Assembly (NCBI GenBank): GCA_023853785.1
Contig: JAJIRX010000904.1
Coordinates: 248,001-312,000, forward strand
From: Psilocybe azurescens
Taxonomy: Eukaryota; Basidiomycota; Agaricomycetes; Agaricales; Agrocybaceae
DNA length: 64,000 nt
Direction of reading: 5' to 3'
Shown here: positions 57,601 to 64,000 of the stretch, piece by piece
Position numbering within the stretch: position 1 is the first letter of the stretch
How the letters are laid out: each line of letters begins with the position of its first letter
Notes under the pieces: generated by a model
The model's input: only the letters and a program-made list of their open reading frames with translations
Told to the model about the DNA's origin: nothing
Databases searched by the model: none
Made by a program: the position numbers and the translations under genes

Positions 57601-58687
57601 ATTCCGATCAGGCTCGACGATCGTTGGAGGAGGAAGAAGTGTAGTAGAGCGATGACCAGCACTAGGAGACGGCGTTGCATTCGACTCTTGCACGGCCTTG
57701 CTCTGACCAACTCCACCAAGCCCGAAATTGAATGCTGGTCGCGTTGGTGTACCTTGAAGAGGCTGGTCTAAATCTCTCGCATCATGTTCTCTTTCGTTCC
57801 CGCGTTGAGGACTAGGGGGATACCGTGGTGTTGCCAATTTCGAGTGTAGCTTAGGCGTAAAGGAATGCGATCGTGCATGGACATGGGTCGGAGAAGAGCT
57901 TAGTGGAGTAGAGTCTTCTTCTGGAGCAGGAGCTTCAATGGAAATGGAAACCGCAGGAAGCGTCGCACTGCGAGGAGGGGAGGACGATTGCGAAGTTTGA
58001 TCAACTGTAGGGAATGGATGATGGCCGTTATATATGCTACCTGATGAGGTTGGACTCGACGGCGAGACTGCGCTAGCAGTGCTATCACTTCTGCTGCGGT
58101 ATTCAGCGACTCGGTCTTGAAAAGAGGTTTTGATAGGAGAAAAGAGTGCCGGGGAAACTTTGCTCAAGTCATCCGCTGAACGCGACCACGCTTTTCTTGA
58201 GGTGTTTCGAAGGTCGCCAAGCCCCGCCGCTCGTTGATTTATTGGACTGGAGGGCGTACTGGGAGTTTGGAACCTCGAAAGTTCTAGTGATCCTGGAGGT
58301 CTAGCAGAGAGGTCGAGAACTGAGCTAGCCGCATCATTTCTGGTTAACGACGTGTTTCATGGAATAAGCACATACATCAACTCACCGACTGGCCCCTCCT
58401 GCATAAACATCCAAAATTGGTCGAGGGTCGGTTGGGCGAGAAATCTTATGTTTTCGACCACCAGTGCTAGCGTTCGGCTTGAATTCAGGAGGCGACGTTG
58501 GAACTTTCGATGTGGATGCGCTCCGACTAAACCATTTGGATGGTTTTGATAGAAACTGAGTGAATCCGGACGAGGGGGACGTGGACCGAGGTTGTTGTAC
58601 TTGAAGGGATGATGAGGATGGTCCGTTCGGTGTCAATGATTCTTGAGGGGTCAGGTTATTGGGCGAAAGGCCGCGTCGTGGTGCCAT
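51607..58687 (-). CDS. BEM2: BEM2-like PH / RasGEF / PH / RhoGAP protein
   Basis: A roughly 2,100-residue protein, close to yeast Bem2 in size and domain order. It opens MAPRRGLSPNNLTPQESL with a long Ser/Pro-rich region. A first PH-like domain follows (KGWKPFKLELKGSKLYFYK, near 57470). Then come a RasGEF N-terminal module (AKVWWSVFRSFVTPFVFFE, near 54870) and a RasGEF domain (MDPEAFVDNLDGMACAAF; RSCIRAYGIIRKWLIAKLIA; SRAWQGVGLNRGSSCDS). A second PH follows (TFQLDTEDGGHYLLQATGKR; KWLETISRV), then a RhoGAP domain with the arginine finger in GIYRIAGA (split by an intron near 52410) and AEALAIVFSPNLLR. The end is acidic and His/Asp-rich. Bem2 down-regulates Rho1/Cdc42 in bud and hyphal polarity; whether the RasGEF part is active is unknown. 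At least twelve introns. Several one-base slips (near 56995, 56690, 55800, 53750 and 53030) break the frame as assembled. Confidence 0.85.
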
Positions 58688-60361
58688 AGCGGCGATAAAT
58701 CGTATGCTTCGTTTCGTAAAAGAGTGTCTTTTGAGAACCTTGGAGGATACTTCGGCGACTACTCAGAAATATGTTGGAAATTATCGTGTCACTTTCGTGA
58801 ACACGTAGACTCTTTGATCAGTTGTTCGACCCTCCTGCGTAGAAAATGGTCAGTATTGGTCGTTATCGCGATAAAAAGCGCGTACTATGGCTATAGCCCA
58901 GTCGTACACGACGAAAAGGTAAAAGTCATGAGTGACCGGAATGAAGAGAGGTCTATCAACAAATCGGTGTTACTATTTGTTATGTACAGTTCCCTTCAAA
59001 TCTCTTTTGATTTCCGACTTTCATCATCAGGGTTCCTACGCCCGAAGGACCATTTCTATTCAGATAAGTACGATCTGTCAATCTTTTCATAGTTTTATTT
59101 CGACTTATTCATTCTTAACAGGTGCTGACAGCTATAATAGACCGCGCCTATATTTTATAAGTACCACTATAGCGCTTGAGACAACGTCTAGTCTGAGGTG
59201 TTGAATGGTACGACAGACGGCGAAGACTACTGCAATGCTGTTGATACGCGTACCTAACCGTTTTCTTCTACTCCAGTCTACGTGGTTCCAGTTTGATGCT
59301 TCAATCCTGAGAAGCACCGAGTGGACGCGGGTCACCAGATGAAGAGAGAGGGCTCCATAAAAGAGGACTCACCCACGCGCGCTGCGAATAGTAAATCAAA
59401 ATTTCAATGCCCTGTCAACTTCTCCTGTCAGCGGAAAACCTCAAAGTAGAACATCGCAGCACTCTTGAACCGCGTTATTTTTGCTTGGGATGTTCTTTCC
59501 GCCTCATCTCCCCGCCCCAATATCTAGCCGGAAGGGCATGTCAACAATTTCTCCCGTAAAAATCTATTTCTGCCTCATCTTACCTGCCGCCATGCTACCC
59601 TGCCAGCTAAAAAAAAAGAAACCACAATCCAGTCATTGTGGGGCGATTCTTGAAGGACGACCGACATACATCGTACTTTCCGTGGACTGTGGCAGCTTTG
59701 AAATCGTTCGCCACTGACATCTTTGATGCTCCCTTGCAACCGAAAAATCCTCTGGACAACCAGGTCAAATGCCCTGAAAAGTTCTCACATCAAACAGCTT
59801 AAAATGCGGTGGGTAATATGTAATACATATGCGATATTTACGAAACAAAGAGTGGAGTTGTTTCGAAGGTGAGTATTTGCCGCATAATATGCGATCCAGT
59901 GATCGTACTTATTCGTCTGCACAGAAACGTGTTTTGAAGCTCAAGAGACAATTCTCCGGCCTCATCTCGTTCCACAATGTCAGTTTTGTCGATAGTCGTG
60001 CCCTGCCATTTATACTCAACGCCTGGGCGATCCCACGCATTCTATGGACTGTGTAACTCAGCCAATTCCCGCAAGGTGTGTGTTATTGGTCCGATCTTTT
60101 CACGCAGATTGTGCTAGGCACAACCTAAACGTTTAATATTATATAAGAACTGCTGGCCTCATTGACAACCCTTTTTTTATCAGCGGACTACTGCACTCAT
60201 AGGACTTTTACCCAGAGTGGAATTTGCTATCAGGTGTTATCACACCGTTGTGGCAAACTATAGTATGGAATGCCCATGCCTAATCCCCGGATACTAAGTA
60301 AGATTTACGATCATTCAGATCATTCAATTGATATATATATAATTGATATTTTATCCTAGAT
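58688..60361. other. Intergenic region, promoter side of the BEM2-like gene
   Basis: No gene is supported in these 1.7 kb. Small frames on both strands (for example 58643-59092) overlap the BEM2 start region and look random. An AATTGATATATATATAATTGATAT palindromic AT tract sits at about 60326-60350. Confidence 0.4.
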
Positions 60362-62058
60362 CTAATCCCTTGTGGTAACTGCCAACGACTGGTACTTTTT
60401 CATAGCATTTTGGACGGTCAACCACTCCTTCTGGGTTCTGGGCGTAAGTGGTCCTTCCTCCGAATACTCTAGTGTCCACTCTCCTCCGAACCCGCAACAA
60501 TTTGGTAGTATAAAAGCCAAAAATTTCCCGATAGAAGCACTATCGTTTGTTCCGATTCTTGAATTACCGACGAATAGATAAGGGATGTTTTTGTTGATGT
60601 GACCTGCTGTGATAACACTGGAGTCGGGGATGTTACTGGAGGCGTCGAATACAAATGCTAGGTACTCTAGCTCAGGACATTTTAATAAAAGATGGAGGAA
60701 GCCTGAGTAAGAGATGCAAGAAGAAATCTTCCATCCCAACAAGGATCCCAGCTGCAGACGTCTTAACTTTGGCCATGTGTCGGCCATCAACATTATTTCC
60801 GGATCTCCTAAGTTGAACGCGCATAGAATATCCAGTTCAAGAACAGTAAGGTTGGTCAAGGTTAACAACGGGTGCATTATGTCTCCACCAATGACAACCT
60901 CCTTGTTGACTGTGCGAGTACCTGGTTCGTTAACAAGCCAGATATATTTGTATGTAAGTTTCTGAATGTTGCCGTATTGCGAACTCCCTTCGGATAGCGC
61001 TGAGAACGATTGCGTGATATCTTGAGCATTAAATGTATTGCTCAATTGCAAAGTCAAATCCCGGATCTGCAGAGGGCGCATGTATTTCGTGAGGAGTGTA
61101 AAAGAGGAAAGCTTTGATTCTCGGATGAAAAGGTCCTGTAGTTCGGGAAAGGGCTGAGGGTTCCGAAGGGCATGTCTCTTCCTGTTCAGACCTTGAAGAA
61201 TTTCCTGTGAGTCGTGTGGTAGGTGCAATTTACGAAGGCGAGGAAGCGACGACAAATGTTCAATAGCTGCCGCATCCAGTATACGAGGACCACACGACAA
61301 CCCTAGTAGATCTTTCATATTGCACACCAGACGAGAAAGAGCGGAATCGCTGCCGGAGTATCTTTCGACATCCTGAAACGAGCCCAAATCGAGTTCTTGC
61401 ATATTAAGTGCGTGCTTTTCGATGATGGGGATTAAACTATCCACATTGTCGTTGGTGTGGCTCCAGTATAGCGATAAAGAGACCTGTTTCGTCTCTAGGA
61501 AGATATCGAGGCAAGGTGATGCGTGGTCGATCGTAGCGAATTTTACGCGTTGTAAATTCGGAAACAAAGGCGCATGCTTGTCCGTTCTGGTCTTCTAGAG
61601 GACTCGTATAATTTGCATATCATATGGGCATCTATCAACCGGGGTCTTATGCCTGCCGTACGGAAGATATTCCAGGTGGCGAATGCGTCTTGCATAATAT
61701 GCAAATCTGGCTTGTTCTTCGGAGGTCAAGGCATCCACGAGTAGATGCTAAGAAACAAGGGACTTAACCACAGCCACACGTATGAGCCATACCATATTTA
61801 CAAAAAACTCACAAAGCGAAGATCAAAACGTGAGGAGTTTGTCTGGCTTTCTCGCCAGCGATTACGCGGTAGGGTCTTTATGAGCGGTACAAGACTTGTC
61901 TGAGTTTTCCATAAGATGTCGAGCGCATTTTCCAGAAAGTCGTGGCACGTCAATGCCGCTGATATCAAGTCATGTTTTGATTGCAGTCCCGGCCTGCTCT
62001 CGAAGAGATCTGTCAGTATCAAATCGAGTATTTCATTCACTTGGAGACAAAGATGCAT
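60362..62058 (-). CDS. F-box/LRR protein with one in-frame TAG or a 45-nt intron
   Basis: Exons 61813-62058 and 60362-61747 join in phase to 543 codons. The N-terminus is F-box-like (VNEILDLILTDLFESRPGL; LISAALTCHDFLENALDILW). The body has LRR-like text: NLQRVKFATIDHASPCLDIF, NMQELDLGSFQDVERYS, LSSLPRLRKLHLPHDSQEIL and NLTVLELDILCAFNLGD. The only defect is an in-frame TAG at 61595-61597. It may be explained without mutation. A segment of exactly 45 nt from the GT after HKTP ends at that TAG and would leave the frame intact, though its GTTGAT donor is weak. An SCF adaptor role is expected; the target is unknown. This is the best-preserved of the LRR-type F-box genes here. Confidence 0.78.
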
Positions 62059-62693
62059 CTGAGTTGGACTCGAATTTGCGGTGGGTCTATAAGGAGGTGG
62101 CCTAGGCCTGATTTATGAAAGAATCGAGGGAATATCACAATGGATTTTTGACGCCTGGCGACTCAAGGTGAGGGCTGAAGCGAAAGAAGCGTAAAACATT
62201 GCTACTGTTAGACAGTGCAAGTGGAATTTTTATGATGAAACAGTGAAGGACCCGAGCAATCGAGTCATTCATGATTATGACAGCGAGGGTTTGTTTACAA
62301 AAGTTGACAGAGGGTCTGTCTCAAAATTGGCTTTGGCAACTTTTTGAATGAAGGTTTAGAAGGGTCTTATAGTTAGTGGAATTAATGGAGAAGTTGGAAG
62401 AATGCCAAACTTTGAAACCATAATACGAACCGATAAATTCTTTATCACGTGATAATTTTCAGGTCGCGTAAAGTCGAAAGGCGTAGGAAGTTTGGGCAGT
62501 TTGTGAGGAGGTTACATAAAAGGATCAAATATATAATGATTGATTCCTCCAGACCCATCTCCTTGTTTGAATAATTATTCGTAGTCTCTCCGAAATTCAT
62601 GGAGTCGTGTTGTGTCTGCCACTACTTGAGGCTAGTGCGTCGTTGTGTTTAGGCGTCTCCGGCAGCACGACGTGAGAGGCGGTATAAAGAACT
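62059..62693. other. Spacer between two minus-strand genes
   Basis: Non-coding as far as I can tell. It includes the promoter of the F-box/LRR gene and the 3' flank of the next gene. No repeat or RNA gene is seen. Confidence 0.35.
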
Positions 62694-64000
62694 TCAACCC
62701 TCTTCGAATTCAGTTTTGATACGTTTTGCAGACGAATATTCTGTAGAACTATGGTATTCAGCATGGTGCATCACCGACCATATGACAAATGGACAAACCC
62801 CGATCTCGGTCACTTTCGATTCGTTTGTTTGACCGCCCGGACGCTTGATAAAAGTAAAAGAAGCCGCGTCTTTATGATAGAATGTGAGCATGCTTGGAGT
62901 ACGTACTCGTTGGGTATCGGCTAGTGAAAGGTGGTTCTTTTGATTCGGACTTGGATATTGAATGTGTGGTACTGTAAGAAGTACGGGGCGAAAGAAGATG
63001 TGTTGTGTGGTCATCTGGTTCTGATTTTATCCGCAAGACTAGCCTCGTATCTTGCGTGCGAGCTTGACTAGAAACATTTTCTGAATGCAGTTATTACCGT
63101 AAGCAATGAATTTGAGGCGTAGAATTCACCATGTTTTCCAGAGCGTGGTTCCTGTTTGGTCTGTGCCCCCGATGAAGTAAATGGGACTTGTCCTGGGGAG
63201 AATTGAGGAGTCGTAGATGATTATGATTACTGAATATCTCACTGACTGAGTGCATATTGATGGTGCTCCCTGTTTAACGACGGAAATCTGCGAGGCTGTT
63301 GAAGAGCTACCGCTGTATGAAGGACCTGCTTCAGTAATACATATCAGAACGTATGAACACTGCATTAGCAAGGTGTCGCCTACCGTTATAAGAAGAAATC
63401 TCGACATCGACAGGCTCGGGTTTTATCTTTGTGTCAAAATCAGCAAAGGGGGGTGCATGGTTTTCTAGATGACTCCTATCGAATAGGGCCAGTAGATCTG
63501 CAGACGGGCAGTAATGATCTTTGGCGAAGAAAGTGAAGTCCGGGGCTAGTAAGCATAAAACGGCGGCATGCAAGATATTGTGATTACCTCTAGACTCATC
63601 CTGGCGACGATCAATTTCTAAGGTTAACAGTCAGGATACATCGAATATCGAAAAAAAAAATCGCAATTAACGACCATTAGGGACCTCGTCTTCGATGGGT
63701 TGAGGCTTTATGTGCCGTGGAGAATGTGCTTGGGTGACTAGATCGCTTTCATGCAGCAGGGTGTTAAACATGGCAAGTAAGTCTTCAGAAGGTTTATAGT
63801 CATCTTTATCTTCAAGCAAACAGGTTCGAGTTTCAGTTAGCTCGTCGTGGAATCGATAAATAATGGGGGCTTGCCACTAGTTTCCTGAAATTGAGTCGAA
63901 TTAGCTGCGGATGGCGGATCCTCTGTTGTAAATTTGCTCAAAACAGAACCGAGAAACTCGTCTGCTTCGCTTTTCTTCACTGGAGACAGGGAACGTAGCA
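62694..64000 (-). CDS. Unknown protein with repeated IKxE-type motifs (5' part outside window)
   Basis: The gene runs off the right edge. Reading inward, KKSEADEFLGSVLSKFTTED is followed by ETSGKPP. A frame slip at the C5 run (plus-strand G5, about 63867-63871) leads to IIYRFHDELTETRTCLLED, then SEDLLAMFNTLLHES and HIKPQPIEDEVPN. After an intron come PSADLLALFDRSHLENHAPP and KIKPEPVDVEIS. Further exons read AGPSYSGSSSTASQISVVKQ and AQTKQEPRSGKHG. The last exon ends with AASFTFIKRPGGQTNESK and AKRIKTEFEEG. The unit (S/P)xDLLAxF...IKPxPxExE occurs at least twice. IKPE and IKTE fit the SUMO-acceptor pattern. No known family is recognised; a nuclear regulatory protein is a guess. Confidence 0.55.

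Noticed and set aside
1..64000. CRISPR arrays, rRNA genes and bacterial-style operons
   Set aside because: None is visible; the gene structure is eukaryotic throughout.

Overview
The window is nuclear DNA of an agaricomycete basidiomycete (mushroom-forming fungus). The evidence is dense GT-AG introns of about 45-80 nt, several F-box/LRR genes of the type expanded in Agaricomycetes, a CBM1-tethered CE16 esterase, a C2-NACHT-ankyrin NLR, and Tc1/mariner and hAT transposon relics. No CRISPR array, rRNA or convincing tRNA gene is present; one tRNA-like fossil lies in a repeat.

Left arm (1-20.5 kb): an F-box pseudogene (-), TIM50 (+, mitochondrial protein import), a small secreted Gly/Pro-rich protein (-), a secreted CE16 acetyl esterase with an N-terminal cellulose-binding module (-), a 686-bp TIR element with TA target site, INO1 (+, inositol-1-phosphate synthase) behind a duplicated promoter block carrying TCACGTGA twice, and a secreted double-psi beta-barrel (RlpA-like) protein (-). 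The two cell-wall-type secreted genes and the small secreted protein suggest plant-litter or wood contact.

Middle (20.5-44 kb): accessory and repeat-rich. Broken fragments (a TPR-like piece and a degraded minus-strand coding region) are followed by a C2-NACHT-ankyrin NLR whose 3' two-thirds, and everything to about 40.7 kb, is AT-rich and nearly devoid of CpG. This block holds about 15 ankyrin units, a Tc1/mariner transposase fragment, a 2.08-kb TIR element with GGAATCC-type subterminal repeats and a low-complexity core, a hAT transposase fragment and two small ORFs. From 41.8 to 44.0 kb the DNA is CpG-rich again and arranged as duplicated blocks A-B-B'-A'.

Right arm (44-64 kb): an F-box protein with a large low-complexity C-terminus (+), then four minus-strand genes: a coiled-coil protein of unknown function, a BEM2-like PH/RasGEF/PH/RhoGAP protein (cell polarity signalling), an F-box/LRR protein, and the 3' part of an unknown gene with several IKxE-type motifs that runs off the right edge.

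Almost every well-conserved gene, including the housekeeping genes TIM50 and INO1, needs one or more single-base corrections, mostly at homopolymers, to keep its frame. I read this as an assembly-error pattern rather than general gene death. It makes the pseudogene status of the NLR and F-box genes uncertain.
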